From contig NZ_FQZK01000013.1 of the NCBI RefSeq assembly GCF_900141985.1, positions 124,001-188,000 of the forward strand: a stretch of DNA of 64,000 bases, given 5' to 3'. The position numbers and the translations under genes are program-made. A model generated the notes under the pieces. The model worked only from the letters and a program-made list of their open reading frames with translations, made no database searches and had not been told where the DNA came from. Positions 9,363 through 20,784 of the stretch are shown in pieces. The stretch is from Nocardiopsis flavescens. Lineage in GTDB: Bacteria > Actinomycetota > Actinomycetes > Streptosporangiales > Streptosporangiaceae. Numbering within the stretch: position 1 is the stretch's first letter; each line of letters opens with the position of its first letter.

Positions 9363-9577
9363 GGCCCTTGGACGTGGTGCCCGTCACCCCCGGTTTCGGC
9401 CCGTGGGTAACGAGCGGACAACGGTCCGAATCGGGCGCAAAGACCCTGCCGACACGGGACGTTCCCGGGGGCGCACACGCCCCGCGTCGACGATCCTGGA
9501 GGGGGAGGGCCACGGTGCGCCGGACGCGAGGGGGACGGCGGGACGCTGTGACCCACGGCATCTGGGAAGCTGGGAGC

Positions 9578-11035
9578 ATGCCTGAAGCACCGCACGTCGT
9601 CGTGGTCGGGGGCGGGATCTCCGGACTCGCCGCGGCGCACCGCCTCACCGGGCTCGGGGCCTCCGTGACCGTGGTCGAGGCCGCCGACGAGCCCGGCGGC
9701 AAGCTGCGGGCCTCGCCCGTGGCGGGCGTGTCCGTCGACGCCGGGGCCGAGTCCGTGCTGGCGCGCCGCCCCGAGGCGCTCGCCCTCATCGAGGAGCTGG
9801 GCCTGGGCGACCGAATCGTGCACCCGGGCCCGGGCGCCGCCTCCGTCTACAGCCGCGGCCGTGTCCGCCCGCTGCCCCGCGGCCAGCTCATGGGCGTGCC
9901 CGGCGACCTGGCGGCACTGGCCCGCAGCGGGGTGCTGTCCCCCTGGGGGACGGCCCGCGCCGCCCTGGACCTGGTGCGCCCGCGCACCCCGGTGCGCGGC
10001 GACCTCCCCGTCGCCTCCTACGTCGGCGTGCGCCTGGGGCGCGAGGTCGTCGAACGCCTGGTGGAACCGCTGCTGGGAGGCGTCTACGCGGGCCGCGCGG
10101 ACCTCCTGTCGCTGGAGGCCGCCCTGCCGCAGATCGCGCCGATGGCCCGCGACGGGGGCTCGCTGATCCGCGGCGTCCGCGCCGCCGCGGCCGAGCGCGG
10201 CCCGTCCGCCGGACCGGTGTTCGCCTCCCTGCGCGGCGGCATCGCCGGCCTCGCCGCGGAGCTGGCCGAGCGCCACGGCAAGGACCTGCGCACCGGCACC
10301 CGCGTGCGCTCCCTGGAGCGCACGCCCGCCGGATGGCGCGTGCACCTGGACACCGGCGACCGGATCGAGGCCGCCGGGGTCCTGCTCGCCTGCCCCGCCC
10401 CCGAGGCGGCCCGGCTGCTGGCCGACCACGACCCGGCGGCGGCCCGCGACCTGGGCGGCATCGAGTACGCGAGCATGGCCCTGGTCACCCTGGCGCTGCC
10501 CGCCTCGGCGTTCCCCGCCCCGCTGGAGGGCACCGGCTTCCTCGTCCCGGCGGGGGAGGGGGGCCTCACGGTCAAGGCGGCCACCTTCTCCGCCAACAAG
10601 TGGCCCTGGATGGCCCAGGAGCTGGCCGCGGCGGGCGGGGGCCTGGTCGTGGTGCGCTGCTCCATCGGCCGGTTCGGCGAGGCCGGGGTGCTGGACCGCT
10701 CCGACGAGGAGCTGGCCGCGACCGCCCTGGCCGACCTGTCCCGCGTCACCGGGCTGGCGGGGCGCCCCGCCCAGACCCGGGTGACCCGCTGGGACGACGG
10801 CCTGCCCCAGTACGCGGTCGGGCACAACGCGCGCGTCTCCCGCGTCCGCGACGCCCTGGCCCGCCACCGCGGGCTGGCGGTGTGCGGGGCGGCCTTCGGC
10901 GGCGTGGGGATCCCGGCGTGCATCGCCGACGCGGACCGCCAGGCCCGCGGCCTGGCCGCCGCCCTCCAGACCGACAGTCCCACCAGCCGCGGCGACGGAG
11001 CCGACGGCACGAACCAGCAAGGAGTCAACCCGTGA
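9578..11035 (+). CDS. hemG: Protoporphyrinogen/coproporphyrinogen oxidase (HemY type)
   Basis: A 485-residue FAD enzyme that oxidises coproporphyrinogen III to coproporphyrin III in the Gram-positive (coproporphyrin-dependent) heme pathway. The FAD dinucleotide fold [17 protein letters not shown] is at residues 7-23, followed by [17 protein letters not shown]; the C-terminal FAD motif is [17 protein letters not shown]. The ATG is supported by GGGAG upstream; GAAGCT lies six bases before it, so a leaderless start is also possible. The stop overlaps the hemQ start (GTGA), linking this oxidase with the next enzyme. The symbol cgoX (hemY) is equally valid. Confidence 0.92.
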   Translation: MPEAPHVVVVGGGISGLAAAHRLTGLGASVTVVEAADEPGGKLRASPVAGVSVDAGAESVLARRPEALALIEELGLGDRIVHPGPGAASVYSRGRVRPLPRGQLMGVPGDLAALARSGVLSPWGTARAALDLVRPRTPVRGDLPVASYVGVRLGREVVERLVEPLLGGVYAGRADLLSLEAALPQIAPMARDGGSLIRGVRAAAAERGPSAGPVFASLRGGIAGLAAELAERHGKDLRTGTRVRSLERTPAGWRVHLDTGDRIEAAGVLLACPAPEAARLLADHDPAAARDLGGIEYASMALVTLALPASAFPAPLEGTGFLVPAGEGGLTVKAATFSANKWPWMAQELAAAGGGLVVVRCSIGRFGEAGVLDRSDEELAATALADLSRVTGLAGRPAQTRVTRWDDGLPQYAVGHNARVSRVRDALARHRGLAVCGAAFGGVGIPACIADADRQARGLAAALQTDSPTSRGDGADGTNQQGVNP

Positions 11036-11745
11036 CGGGCCAGCACAGCGGAGCCAGCACCGAGGACGGCACCGACCCCAACTCCCTCATCCGCTACACC
11101 ATGTGGTCGGTGTTCAAGGTCGGGAGCCTGGAGGGCGCCGACCGCCCCGCCGCGGCGGAGGAGCTCCAGGGCCTGCTCGACAAGGCGGCCGGGCAGGGTG
11201 TCACCACCCGCGGCGCCTACGACGTGCAGGGCTTTCGCGCCGACGCCGACATCATGTTCTGGTGGGTGGCCGACACCCACGAGCAGCTCCAGGACGTCTA
11301 CAGCGCCTTCCGCCGCACCGCGGTAGGACGGGCGTCCGAACCCGTGTGGTCGGTGGTGGGCCTGCACCGCCCGGCCGAGTTCAACCGCGGCCACGTGCCC
11401 GCGTTCATGGCGGGCGAGGAGCCGCGCGACAACATCTGCGTGTACCCCTTCGTGCGCTCCTACGAGTGGTACCTGCTGCCCGACGACGAGCGCCGGGCGA
11501 TGCTGGCCGAGCACGGCCGGATGGCCGGCCCCTACCCGGACGTGCGCGCCAACACCGTCTCGACCTTCGGGCTGAGCGACTACGAGTGGATGCTGGCCTT
11601 CGAGGCCGACGAGCTGCACCGCATCGTCGACCTCATGCGCCACCTGCGCGGCGCCAGGGCCCGCCTGCACACCCGTGAGGAGATCCCCTTCTACACGGGC
11701 CGCCGCAAGAGCGCCGCGGCGCTGGTGGAGTCCCTGCCCCTGTGA
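11032..11745 (+). CDS. hemQ: Coproheme decarboxylase (chlorite dismutase-like)
   Basis: A 237-residue HemQ/ChdC protein, which converts coproheme to heme b by peroxide-dependent oxidative decarboxylation. The family block [18 protein letters not shown] lies near residues 137-155 and carries the catalytic tyrosine region; [15 protein letters not shown] and [17 protein letters not shown] are typical. A clear AAGGAG lies 8 bases before the GTG, and the start overlaps the hemG stop by four bases. With hemE and HemY this shows that the organism uses the coproporphyrin-dependent route. The ferrochelatase of the pathway is not in the window. Confidence 0.93.
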   Translation: MTGQHSGASTEDGTDPNSLIRYTMWSVFKVGSLEGADRPAAAEELQGLLDKAAGQGVTTRGAYDVQGFRADADIMFWWVADTHEQLQDVYSAFRRTAVGRASEPVWSVVGLHRPAEFNRGHVPAFMAGEEPRDNICVYPFVRSYEWYLLPDDERRAMLAEHGRMAGPYPDVRANTVSTFGLSDYEWMLAFEADELHRIVDLMRHLRGARARLHTREEIPFYTGRRKSAAALVESLPL

Positions 11746-11894
11746 CACCCGGCCCCCGTCCGGACCCGCCCGCGGCCCGGCGGGGGCAGGCGTCCCCGGC
11801 ACGCGAACGGGCCGGAACGGGTGCGTGGAGGGTCCGGGAGGCGGGGGTCCCGCACCGGTCCCCGGGGCCCGGTGCGGGGGGTCCGGGCACACGT

Positions 11895-11930
11895 GAGGGC
11901 GCCCCGGCGGATCTCCGCCGGGGCGCCCTC
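11895..11930. terminator. Bidirectional terminator after hemQ
   Basis: A perfect 17-bp stem with a two-base loop (arms 11895-11911 and 11914-11930) lies between the convergent hemQ and pssA genes, 17 bases from the pssA stop. About 150 bases between hemQ and this hairpin hold no recognisable gene. Confidence 0.8.
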
Positions 11931-11947
11931 CTCTGTACCGCTCCGTG

Positions 11948-12769
11948 TCACTCCTCGACGGGCTCGGCCGGGGCGGGCACTGCCTCGGCCGGCGCGCGCC
12001 GGGTGGCCAGCACGTGGAAGGGCACGGTCACGATAAACACCAGCACCAGGACGCTCACGAGGTAGACCAGCCACTGCCCGGCGGGCAGGCCCATGCCCCA
12101 GGACACCACCAGCGCCACGCCCGCGACGAGCATGCCCAGCACCATGTACGCCTTGCGTCCGCGCGGCTTGGGGTACTCGATCCGGCTCACCATCAGCCAG
12201 GAGATGAAGAGCACCGCGACCGCCGCCACGGTCGGCGGGGGGTCCAGCAGCACGACCGTCACCACGGCCATCGCGCCGAACGGGCAGGGCAGACCGGTGA
12301 AGTAGCCGGTGCCCGGCGTCTGGAGCGAGAACCGCGCCAGGCGCACGATCACCGCCAGCAGCACCGCGCCGCCCGCCGCCACCGCCAGCGTGCCGCCGCC
12401 CCCCTGGGTGCCCCAGACGACGAAGAGGAACCCGGGGGTGAACCCGAAGCTGATGACGTCCGCGAGGTTGTCCAGTTCGGCGCCCATGCCGCTGCCGCCC
12501 AGCTTGCGGGCCACCCGCCCGTCGAGCAGGTCCAGCGCGGCCGCCACCAGCATCAGCCCCACGACCGTGGCCATGGCGCTGCGCGGCAGCGGCCCCTCCG
12601 CCCCGGCGGCCAGGTGCGCCGACAGCGCGGCCACCAGCGCGCACACGGCGAGGAAGCCGCACAGGGCGTTGCCCAGGGTCAGGTAGTCGGCCAGGGAGAG
12701 GCGGATGCGCCCGGTGTCGGGGACGGGGGAGGCGAGGGGGCCGGCGAGGGGGCCGTCAGTCGGCGTCAA
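11948..12769 (-). CDS. pssA: CDP-diacylglycerol-serine O-phosphatidyltransferase
   Basis: A 273-residue integral membrane enzyme that makes phosphatidylserine from CDP-diacylglycerol and serine. The CDP-alcohol phosphatidyltransferase motif DGRVARKLGGSGMGAELDN, with the following LAD, is complete, and about seven hydrophobic segments follow. No ATG or GTG precedes the conserved region (LADYLTLGNALCGF); the TTG at 12769 with GGGGAAA upstream is the best start and overlaps the psd end by 14 bases. It forms a psd-pssA operon, the two consecutive steps to phosphatidylethanolamine. The C-terminal tail is Ala/Pro/Glu-rich. Confidence 0.88.
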   Translation of the reverse strand: MTPTDGPLAGPLASPVPDTGRIRLSLADYLTLGNALCGFLAVCALVAALSAHLAAGAEGPLPRSAMATVVGLMLVAAALDLLDGRVARKLGGSGMGAELDNLADVISFGFTPGFLFVVWGTQGGGGTLAVAAGGAVLLAVIVRLARFSLQTPGTGYFTGLPCPFGAMAVVTVVLLDPPPTVAAVAVLFISWLMVSRIEYPKPRGRKAYMVLGMLVAGVALVVSWGMGLPAGQWLVYLVSVLVLVFIVTVPFHVLATRRAPAEAVPAPAEPVEE

Positions 12770-13424
12770 GGCGGGTTTCCCCGGCGCGGACCCGCTGGCC
12801 GACCTCCACCGCCGGGGCGACCCCGGCCGGAAGATGGACGTCGACCCGCGACCCGAACCGGATGAGCCCGATCCTCTCGCCTTGCTCGACCTTCTGCCCC
12901 GCAGCGAGATACGGGATGATACGCCGGACCATCGCGCCGGCGATTTGAACGACCGTGATCTCACCGATCTCGGTTTCAAGGGTCCAGATGACGCGTTCAT
13001 TACGCTCGCTGTCCTTGTCGAAGGCGGGGCGGAAGCCCCCCGGGCGGTGCTCGACACGGGTCACCACGCCGGCGAGGGGGGCACGGTTCACGTGCACGTT
13101 CAGGGGGTTCATGAACACCGCGACCCGGGTCCGGCCGTCGGGCCGGAGGTCGATGCTCTGGACGACGCCGTCGGCCGCGGACAGCACCCGACCGGTCGCG
13201 GGACCCCGTTCGGGGTCGCGGAAGAACCACGCCATCCCGGCGGCCAGGGCCACCACCGGCACGGCCAGCGCCGTGCGCGTCCGGGAGCCGCGGGCCGCGA
13301 GTGCGGCGACGCCGGCGGCGCCGAGCGCGGGGAGCAGCCAGGGCGCCGAGCCCTGGGCCATGCCCAGGCGCGGCCGGGCCGGGGGCCGGTGGGAGACGGA
13401 GGTGGAAGGTGAGTCGTCGGTCAT
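12756..13424 (-). CDS. psd: Phosphatidylserine decarboxylase, short type
   Basis: A 222-residue proenzyme of the short (Psd-A/archaetidylserine decarboxylase-like) type. It converts phosphatidylserine to phosphatidylethanolamine. A membrane-spanning pair near residues 28-65 precedes FFRDPER, then SAADGVVQSIDL and MNPLNVHVNRAPLAG. The self-cleavage motif is GLIRFGSRVDVHLP near residue 185, where the Ser becomes the pyruvoyl group. The ATG is at 13424; the ribosome binding site is weak. The gene overlaps pssA and is first in the operon. Confidence 0.88.
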   Translation of the reverse strand: MTDDSPSTSVSHRPPARPRLGMAQGSAPWLLPALGAAGVAALAARGSRTRTALAVPVVALAAGMAWFFRDPERGPATGRVLSAADGVVQSIDLRPDGRTRVAVFMNPLNVHVNRAPLAGVVTRVEHRPGGFRPAFDKDSERNERVIWTLETEIGEITVVQIAGAMVRRIIPYLAAGQKVEQGERIGLIRFGSRVDVHLPAGVAPAVEVGQRVRAGETRLDAD

Positions 13425-13533
13425 CGAGCGCTTTCGTCGCGGGTGGTCCGACGCCGGGGGCGGTGGGGCCGCCCGTCGGCGCGTTGCATGCGATTATCCC
13501 TGATCCACCGGGGGCGGTGATCGGATGAACACC

Positions 13534-13553
13534 GGGCCGCCCTCGGGCGGCCC
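13534..13553. terminator. Terminator downstream of msrB
   Basis: A nine-bp perfect stem, GGGCCGCCC-TC-GGGCGGCCC, lies 37 bases past the msrB stop on the minus strand. The tight loop would open to about six bases in practice. It separates msrB from the psd promoter. Confidence 0.5.
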
Positions 13554-13589
13554 GCAGGCGTACGCCCGGAACCAGGATGGTACGCCAAC

Positions 13590-14027
13590 CTACTCCGTAG
13601 GCTCCAGGGTCAGCGCCACGGAATTGATGCAGTACCGGTCGTCGGTCGGCGTGGCGTATCCCTCACCGTGGAACACGTGGCCCAGGTGCGAGTCGCAGGT
13701 GGCGCACCGGACCTCGGTCCGCACCATGCCCATCGAGTGGTCCTCGACCAGGGTCACGGCGTCGGAGTCGGCCGGGTCGAAGAAGCTGGGCCACCCGCAG
13801 TGGGAGTCGAACTTCTCGGTGGACCGGAACAGTTCGGTGCCGCAGCCGCGGCACCGGTAGACGCCCTCGGTCTTGGTGTCGACGTACTCCCCGGTCCAGG
13901 GGCGCTCGGTGGCGCCCAGGCGCAGGACCGAGTACGCCTGCCCGTCGAGCCGCTCGCGCCACTCCCGGTCGGTCTGCGGGATGCCGTCGGTCCCGCCGTG
14001 CGGGGCGTTGTCCGCTGTGTCAGCCAT
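13590..14027 (-). CDS. msrB: Peptide-methionine (R)-S-oxide reductase
   Basis: A 145-residue MsrB, which repairs the R epimer of methionine sulfoxide in proteins. Zinc-binding pairs are Cys59/Cys62 (YRCRGCG) and Cys108/Cys111 (CATC); Cys77 is in HCGWPSFF and the resolving/catalytic Cys133 in RYCINSVAL. All family residues are present. The ATG at 14027 has GAGG just upstream; an earlier in-frame start would add 30 unconserved residues. The gene stands alone between psd and a divergent membrane-protein gene. Confidence 0.95.
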   Translation of the reverse strand: MADTADNAPHGGTDGIPQTDREWRERLDGQAYSVLRLGATERPWTGEYVDTKTEGVYRCRGCGTELFRSTEKFDSHCGWPSFFDPADSDAVTLVEDHSMGMVRTEVRCATCDSHLGHVFHGEGYATPTDDRYCINSVALTLEPTE

Positions 14028-14208
14028 GTCCTCGACGTTATCCGGAATCGGACACCGGTGTCTCCTCGCGGTGCCGGGGCGTTCCCTCGGTAAACCGTCC
14101 TTAGCCGTGACATACACCTAACTTCACCCTTGGTCGCGTTCGGTGCCGATTCGTGCGGGTAGGGCAATGGGCAGGGTTCAGTGGTCGAAGCGCAACAAGG
14201 CAGGTGAC

Positions 14209-14652
14209 ATGGCCGCTACAGCGCAACAGTCACTCAAAGTGATCAGACGACCCCGGCGCGTGGGGAGATTGCGGTACGGACTGTGGTGGTTCGAACGGAC
14301 CACCGCGGGCGCGCGCGACGGGATCCGCTCCCTCACCGCAGGGGTGGGCAAGGAGATGAAGTGGGCCGCCGGACTGACGGTGAAGGCCCTCCCGATCGAT
14401 CTGGACAAGGCCGAGGCCGAGCCCTGGGACGACCGCAGGCTCTTCACGGGACTGCTGGCGTTCTCGGTGGCGGCCGTCGCCCTCTCCCTGCTGCTGGGGG
14501 TGGGCGTGGCCCAGTGGATGCGGACGGACTCGGGCGCGATGCTCATCGTCTGCGCGGGCGCCGTGCTGGTCGGGGCGGTGCTGCTGCCCCTGGCCCACGT
14601 GGTGTTCGCGTCCCGGCGGCGGAGCCGCCCGCAGGCGCCGGAGCGGGAGTGA
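14209..14652 (+). CDS. Hypothetical two-TM membrane protein
   Basis: A 147-residue protein I do not recognise. The first 65 residues are basic and Trp-containing (RRPRRVGRLRYGLWWFERT), followed by two hydrophobic segments, LFTGLLAFSVAAVALSLLLG near residue 85 and AMLIVCAGAVLVGAVLLPLA near residue 115, and a short Arg-rich tail. The ATG at 14209 has GGCAGGTG before it; in-frame starts at 14167 and 14143 would lengthen it by 14 or 22 residues. It is divergent from msrB and convergent with the GntR gene. Codon use is ordinary for the window, so it looks like a real gene. Confidence 0.6.
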   Translation: MAATAQQSLKVIRRPRRVGRLRYGLWWFERTTAGARDGIRSLTAGVGKEMKWAAGLTVKALPIDLDKAEAEPWDDRRLFTGLLAFSVAAVALSLLLGVGVAQWMRTDSGAMLIVCAGAVLVGAVLLPLAHVVFASRRRSRPQAPERE

Positions 14653-14662
14653 GCACCCCGGT

Positions 14663-14684
14663 GGGGCGCCCCCGCGGGCGCCCC
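14663..14684. terminator. Bidirectional terminator
   Basis: GGGGCGCCC and GGGCGCCCC arms flank a four-base loop between two convergent stop codons, 11 bases after the membrane-protein gene and 16 before the GntR gene end. Confidence 0.65.
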
Positions 14685-14700
14685 GCCGCCGGGGCCGGCC

Positions 14701-15468
14701 TCAGGCCTCGAAGTCGTACTGCAGCACGTAGGCCGAGCCGTCCATGGTGATCGCGTTGAACTCCACGGGGCGGTGCTCGGCGGTCAGCGCGGTGCGCGCC
14801 ACCTCCAGCACCGGTGTGCCGGGCGCCAGGGCCAGGGCGCCGGTCTCCTCGGGGGTGGGCATGCGGACGCGGATCTCCTCGGTGAAGCGCGCCGGGGCCA
14901 GCCCCCGTTCGGCCAGCCGCGCGTAGATCCCGCCGGGGCCGGTGTCGTGCCCGCGGAACCGCGGCTCCGCGCCCACCACCGCCAGCGGCAGGTGGGAGAC
15001 GGCCGTCTGCACGGGCCGCCCGTCCACGAGGTAGCGCCGCGACCGCACCAGCACCGGGTCCCCCTCGGCCAGTTCCAGGGTCCGGGCCACGTGGTCGCGG
15101 GCGGCGGCCTCCTCCACCCGCAGGCTGTCCACCTCGTACCCGCGGTCGTCGCTGTCGGTCTGCCAGATGGCCCGCCCGTTGCCCCACAGCTCGCGGGACA
15201 GGCGTCGGGCCCCGTGTCTTCGCACCGGGCGGAACAGGCGCACGTAGACGCCCGACCCCCGGACGGCCACGGCCAGGCCCTCGTTGATGAGTACGGAGAG
15301 CGCCTGGCGCGCGGTCGCCCGCGCGACGCCGTGGCGCTCCATGAGGACGTTCTCCCCGGGGAGGCGGTCGCCGTCGGCGAACCGTCCGGAGCGGATCTGC
15401 TCGCGTAGTTCCTCGGCTATCTCCCTGTAGACCGGTGGAGGGGGTCCGTTTTCGGACGTCGGCACCAC
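14701..15468 (-). CDS. GntR-family regulator with UTRA domain (HutC subfamily)
   Basis: A 255-residue DNA-binding regulator. The N-terminal winged helix (residues 12-80) shows the GntR pattern IAEELREQIRSGRFADGDRLP and ATARQALSVLINEGL. The C-terminal UTRA effector domain has DPVLVRSRRYLVDGRPVQTA and GTPVLEVARTALT. The start is a tandem GTG. In this subfamily the ligand is often a sugar phosphate or an amino-acid-derived metabolite, but nothing nearby names it. The 160-base gap to the RibD-like gene probably holds its promoter. Confidence 0.85.
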   Translation of the reverse strand: MVPTSENGPPPPVYREIAEELREQIRSGRFADGDRLPGENVLMERHGVARATARQALSVLINEGLAVAVRGSGVYVRLFRPVRRHGARRLSRELWGNGRAIWQTDSDDRGYEVDSLRVEEAAARDHVARTLELAEGDPVLVRSRRYLVDGRPVQTAVSHLPLAVVGAEPRFRGHDTGPGGIYARLAERGLAPARFTEEIRVRMPTPEETGALALAPGTPVLEVARTALTAEHRPVEFNAITMDGSAYVLQYDFEA

Positions 15469-15628
15469 GTTCTTCCTCTCGGCCGGGGGCCAGGCCCGGT
15501 CAGCCCCGTTGATGCGTTGTGACCACTGGGTGGCACATCTCGGGTATGTCCGGTTGCGGGAAGGTTCATGCGTGATTGCGTGGTGGCCGAAACCGACCGG
15601 TTATGGACACGGCCCCCGACGGCGGGTG

Positions 15629-16408
15629 TCAGCGCACGTAACGTGCGAACAGCGTGTCGTCGGCGGTGAGCAGGTGCGCGATCCGCACGGGTGTGCTCTG
15701 CACGGAGGCGTGCCCGGGCGCGCCGGGGGTGCCCGGCCCGCCGGAGACGATGCGCGGGGCCCCGGCGCCCAGCAGGCGCGGGCTCAGCGCCAGGCACAGC
15801 TCGTCCAGCAGACCGGCGGCGGTGAACTCGGCGAGCAGGTGCGGGCCGCCCTCGGTGAGGACGCGGTACAGGCCCCGGGCCGCGAGGGCGTTGACGATGT
15901 GCGCGGGGGTGACCGACGCCCCGTCGACGACCACCAGGTCGGCGTGGCGGGCGACGTGCGCGCGGCGGGCGGCGGGCGCGGACGCGACGGTGAACACGAT
16001 GGTGCGCGCGTGGCCGGGGGCGTCCGTGAGCAGGCGCCCGGGCAGGTCCAGGCTGCGCGAGACCACGGCGACGGGCGGGGTCGCCGGGCGGCCCCCGCGC
16101 AGCTCCGCCCAGGAGGCCCGGTCCTTGACGGGGCCGTAGTCCTCCACCCGCGCGGTGTTGGCGCCCACCAGCACCACGTCGCACAGGCCGCGCAGGACGC
16201 CCATCACCCGGCGGTCGGCGGGGGAGGAGAGGTCGCGGCTGCGGCCCGAGGGGCCGATGGCCCCGCCGTCCGCGCTGGAGACCATGTTGGCCCGAACCCA
16301 CGGGCGGTCCAGGCCGACCGGGTGGGCGTAGGCGGCGGCCAGGTCCACCTCGCCGCCGGGGGTGGGGAGGAGCTCGCGGAACACCGGGTGCGCATCGTTG
16401 CCGACCAT
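15629..16408 (-). CDS. Pyrimidine reductase family protein (RibD C-terminal domain)
   Basis: A 259-residue protein of the RibD-C/dihydrofolate-reductase-like fold. The N-terminal substrate region WVRANMVSSADGGAIG and the NADPH-binding block YRVLTEGGPHLLAEF are typical, along with RVMGVLRGLCDVVLVGANT. It lacks the deaminase domain of full RibD, and a second reductase in the genome may serve riboflavin; its own substrate is uncertain. The ATG start is followed by the conserved FRELLP. It is tandem with the GntR gene downstream but separated by 220 bases. Confidence 0.82.
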   Translation of the reverse strand: MVGNDAHPVFRELLPTPGGEVDLAAAYAHPVGLDRPWVRANMVSSADGGAIGPSGRSRDLSSPADRRVMGVLRGLCDVVLVGANTARVEDYGPVKDRASWAELRGGRPATPPVAVVSRSLDLPGRLLTDAPGHARTIVFTVASAPAARRAHVARHADLVVVDGASVTPAHIVNALAARGLYRVLTEGGPHLLAEFTAAGLLDELCLALSPRLLGAGAPRIVSGGPGTPGAPGHASVQSTPVRIAHLLTADDTLFARYVR

Positions 16409-16498
16409 GGTCCACCAGCGTAGGGCCCCGGGGGGACGGGACCCGCACCCTCCCGGGCCCGTGTCGCCCTCCGGGGCGGGAGGCGCCTCCCCGCGGAC

Positions 16499-16532
16499 GC
16501 GGCCGGCCCCGGCGCGGGCCGGGGCCGGCCGC
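16499..16532. terminator. Terminator of glgX
   Basis: A 15-bp perfect GC stem (16499-16513 with 16518-16532) with a four-base loop begins three bases after the glgX stop on the minus strand. Confidence 0.7.
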
Positions 16533-16535
16533 CGC

Positions 16536-18701
<2,166 letters not shown>

Positions 18702-19015
18702 AGGCGTTATCGGTCTCTTGAACTCGGGCTTTCGTCCGGTATCGGCGGGCCCGTCCGTGGGTGCTCCCGTCCATGGTCGGGTGCACGGACGATCCGGCGA
18801 TGGTCCGAAAGCGGATGGTCTTGTTCGTGACGACTTCTTTCTTCCGCTCCGGCCGCAGAAGTATGCCGAACTGGACCGATGATCATTGAACGGGTGCCCC
18901 GGAACCGGTCTGGTGCCGTTGGAGATCGTGATTTGCAGTGATATTTCGGTCGCCTTACGAGAAGAATTCTTCGGCGCGTCCGCACCATTCGGTCCTCGAA
19001 AAGGCACCGGGGGCC
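18702..19015. other. Intergenic region upstream of glgX
   Basis: About 315 bases without a convincing gene. It is less GC-rich than its surroundings, with AT-rich words such as GTGATATTTCGG and AAGAATTCTTCGG (AGAATTCT is a perfect palindrome near 18961-18970), as expected for a promoter region of glgX reading left. No clear -35/-10 pair could be assigned. Confidence 0.5.
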
Positions 19016-19051
19016 GCGCCTCCCCCTCCCGCGGCGGGGAGGGGGAGGCGC
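19016..19051. terminator. Terminator of acyl-CoA dehydrogenase gene
   Basis: A perfect 15-bp stem (19016-19030 with 19037-19051) with a six-base loop begins five bases past the acyl-CoA dehydrogenase stop on the minus strand. Confidence 0.75.
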
Positions 19052-19056
19052 CGCGC

Positions 19057-20688
19057 TCAGGCCCCCGGCCGGGCCCGGTCCAGGATCAGGTCGGTGTCGG
19101 TGCCCCGGGGCAGGGTGCCGAAGACGTGCCCCCACTCGCCGCCCAGCCGCGACGCGGTGAAGGCCTCGGCCACGGGGGTCGGGGCGTGGCGCAGCAGCAC
19201 CGACGCCTGGAGCGCGAGGGCCATCAGCTCCACCACCGACCGCGCCCGGTACTGGAGGTCCTCCGGGTCGCCCAGCACCTGCTCCAGCCGCTTGAGGGCC
19301 GTGTCGTAGTGGTCGTCCACGCCGCGCGCCGCGTCCAGCTCGGCGAAGAACGCCTCCGACGCCTCGGGGCCGCGGCCCAGGGCGCGCAGCACGTCCAGGG
19401 CGGCCACGTTGCCCGAGCCCTCCCAGATGGAGTTGAGCGGGGAGTCCCGGAACAGCCGCGGCATGCCCGACTCCTCGACGTACCCGTTGCCGCCCAGGCA
19501 CTCCAGCGCCTCGGCGGCGTGCGCGGGCTGGCGCTTGGTCACCCAGAACTTGCCCACGGCCACGGCCAGCCTGCGGAACGCGGTCTCGGACGCGTCCCCG
19601 TGCACCGACCGGTCCACGGCGCCGGCCAGGCGCATCATCAGCGCCGTGGCCGCCTCCGACTCCAGGGCCAGGTCCGCGAGCACGTTGCGCATCAGCGGCT
19701 GCTCCACCAGCGGGGAGCCGAACGCCGACCGGTGCTCCGCGTGGTGCAGGGCGTGGGTGAGCGCCGCCCGCATCCCCGCCGCCGAGCCGATGACGCAGTC
19801 CAGCCGGGTGCTGTTGACCATCTCGATGATGGTCGCCACCCCGCGGCCGGCCTCGCCCACCAGGTGGGCGACCGCGCCGTCGTACTCCAGCTCCGCCGAG
19901 GCGTTGGACCTGTTGCCGAGCTTGTCCTTGAGCCGCTGGATGTGCAGCCGGTTGCGGGTGCCGTCCTCCAGCACCCGCGGCACCAGGAAGCAGCTCAACC
20001 CCTCGGGCGCCTGCGCCAGGGTGAGGAAGAAGTCGCTCATCGGCGCGGACGTGAACCACTTGTGCCCGGTGATCAGGTGGTGGCCCGACGAGGAGGGCAC
20101 CGCGCGGGTGGTGTTGGCGCGCACGTCCGAGCCGCCCTGCTTCTCGGTCATGGACATGCCCGCGATGAGGCCGCGCTTGGTGTGCGGGGCGCGCAGCCCG
20201 AAGTCGTAGGTCCGTGAGGTCAGCAGCGGCTCGTACCGCCGCGCCAGCTCCGGCGCGCGGCGCAGCGCGGGGACGACCGCGTAGGTCATCGACACGGGAC
20301 AGCCGTGGCCCGCCTCGGGCTGGGACCACAGGTAGAACTTGGCGGCCCGCGCCACGTGGGCGCCGGGCCGCTCGTCGGCCCAGGGGGCGGCGTGCAGGCC
20401 GAACTCGACGGCCTGGTCCATGAGCACGTGGTACGCGGGCTGGTAGTCGACCTCGTCGATGCGGTGCCCGTAGCGGTCGTGGGTGCGCAGCACGGGCGGG
20501 TAGGCGTTGGCGGCCTCGCCCCAGGAGCGCACGCGCTCCGTTCCGGCTGCGTCACCGACCTCGCGGACCTCGGACTCGGCCCACGCGGCTCCCTCGCGCC
20601 GCACCCCCTCCAGCAGGGCGGGGTCGTCGGCGGCGTTGTGGTCGCCGAGCGGGGCGGCCTGGTTGAACACCTCGTGTGTCGGGGGCAT
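19057..20688 (-). CDS. AidB-like acyl-CoA dehydrogenase
   Basis: A 543-residue flavoprotein of the AidB branch, longer than ordinary acyl-CoA dehydrogenases. The N-terminal THEVFNQAAPLGDHN and NAYPPVLRTHDRYGHRIDEV are AidB signatures; the FAD/substrate loop is MTEKQGGSDVRAN and the C-terminal block ESGMPRLFRDSPLNSIWEGS carries the usual catalytic Glu position. E. coli AidB responds to DNA alkylation, but actinobacterial members may act on branched acyl-CoAs; which applies here is unclear. GGAAAG precedes the ATG by six bases. It is last in a likely three-gene operon with an esterase and an SDR. Confidence 0.88.
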   Translation of the reverse strand: MPPTHEVFNQAAPLGDHNAADDPALLEGVRREGAAWAESEVREVGDAAGTERVRSWGEAANAYPPVLRTHDRYGHRIDEVDYQPAYHVLMDQAVEFGLHAAPWADERPGAHVARAAKFYLWSQPEAGHGCPVSMTYAVVPALRRAPELARRYEPLLTSRTYDFGLRAPHTKRGLIAGMSMTEKQGGSDVRANTTRAVPSSSGHHLITGHKWFTSAPMSDFFLTLAQAPEGLSCFLVPRVLEDGTRNRLHIQRLKDKLGNRSNASAELEYDGAVAHLVGEAGRGVATIIEMVNSTRLDCVIGSAAGMRAALTHALHHAEHRSAFGSPLVEQPLMRNVLADLALESEAATALMMRLAGAVDRSVHGDASETAFRRLAVAVGKFWVTKRQPAHAAEALECLGGNGYVEESGMPRLFRDSPLNSIWEGSGNVAALDVLRALGRGPEASEAFFAELDAARGVDDHYDTALKRLEQVLGDPEDLQYRARSVVELMALALQASVLLRHAPTPVAEAFTASRLGGEWGHVFGTLPRGTDTDLILDRARPGA

Positions 20689-20784
20689 GGCGTACTTTCC
20701 GTTCCTGTTCGCAGGCGGCCGGGTGCCGCGCATCCTATCCCCTGGCGACCTGCGGTAACAGAATCGTGTTCGGTCCCGCCCGGG

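Noticed and set aside
20740..20762. GTTACCGCAGGTCGC upstream of the AidB-like gene as a fourth copy of the acyl-regulon palindrome
   Set aside because: Only one half-site matches and the spacing to the second half differs.
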